Positions 6,257-6,269 of a DNA stretch of 6,269 nucleotides are shown here, in pieces. Source of the stretch: an uncultured Flavobacteriales bacterium (GTDB lineage: Bacteria; Bacteroidota; Bacteroidia; Flavobacteriales_D; Parvicellaceae); NCBI GenBank assembly GCA_938084875.1, contig CALKFX010000045.1, positions 1-6,269 on the forward strand, in the 5' to 3' direction. The notes below the pieces were generated by a model. That model saw only the letters and a program-made list of their open reading frames with translations. It did no database searches and had not been told where the DNA came from. How positions within the stretch are numbered: the stretch's first letter is position 1; the number at the start of each line of letters is the position of its first letter. Both the position numbers and the translations under genes were made by a program.

Positions 6257-6269
6257 TCATTTCTTTAAT

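Overview
The window is AT-rich and looks like a chromosomal housekeeping segment of a member of the Bacteroidota, most likely Flavobacteriia or a related marine lineage. The basis is the form of GyrA (flavobacterial-style C-terminal domain motifs and acidic tail), a secreted TPR protein directly behind gyrA, a DUF2797 protein, an scpA-type methylmalonyl-CoA mutase, AGA/TTA-rich codon use and the lack of strong Shine-Dalgarno sites. This assignment comes from recognising protein families, not from a database search.

Layout. Positions 1-877 read on the + strand. They hold the 3' end of the methylmalonyl-CoA mutase large subunit gene (its cobalamin-binding domain) and, overlapping it by 8 bases, a 146-residue protein of unknown function built from four 25-residue repeats. 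Positions 878-6218 read on the - strand, in transcription order: gyrA (DNA gyrase subunit A, complete), a secreted TPR protein, a DUF2797 protein and a single-pass membrane protein of unknown function. The gaps between them are 10, 27 and 63 bases, so the four could be one operon led by gyrA. The two gene blocks converge with no base between their stop codons. Positions 6219-6269 are the upstream region of gyrA.

How the genes work together. The mutase belongs to propionate/methylmalonyl-CoA metabolism and gyrase to DNA supercoiling; nothing here links the two blocks functionally. The three genes behind gyrA have no established role, and co-transcription is inferred from spacing only. I see no mobile element, CRISPR array, tRNA, rRNA, integrase or defence gene.

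I did not find a convincing new multi-gene system. The points most worth a second look are the strict 25-residue periodicity in the protein coupled to the mutase gene, the DUF2797 protein that lacks most of the family's expected cysteines but keeps a GIY-YIG-like core, the zero-spacing convergent junction, and the unknown membrane protein at the end of the gyrA cluster.
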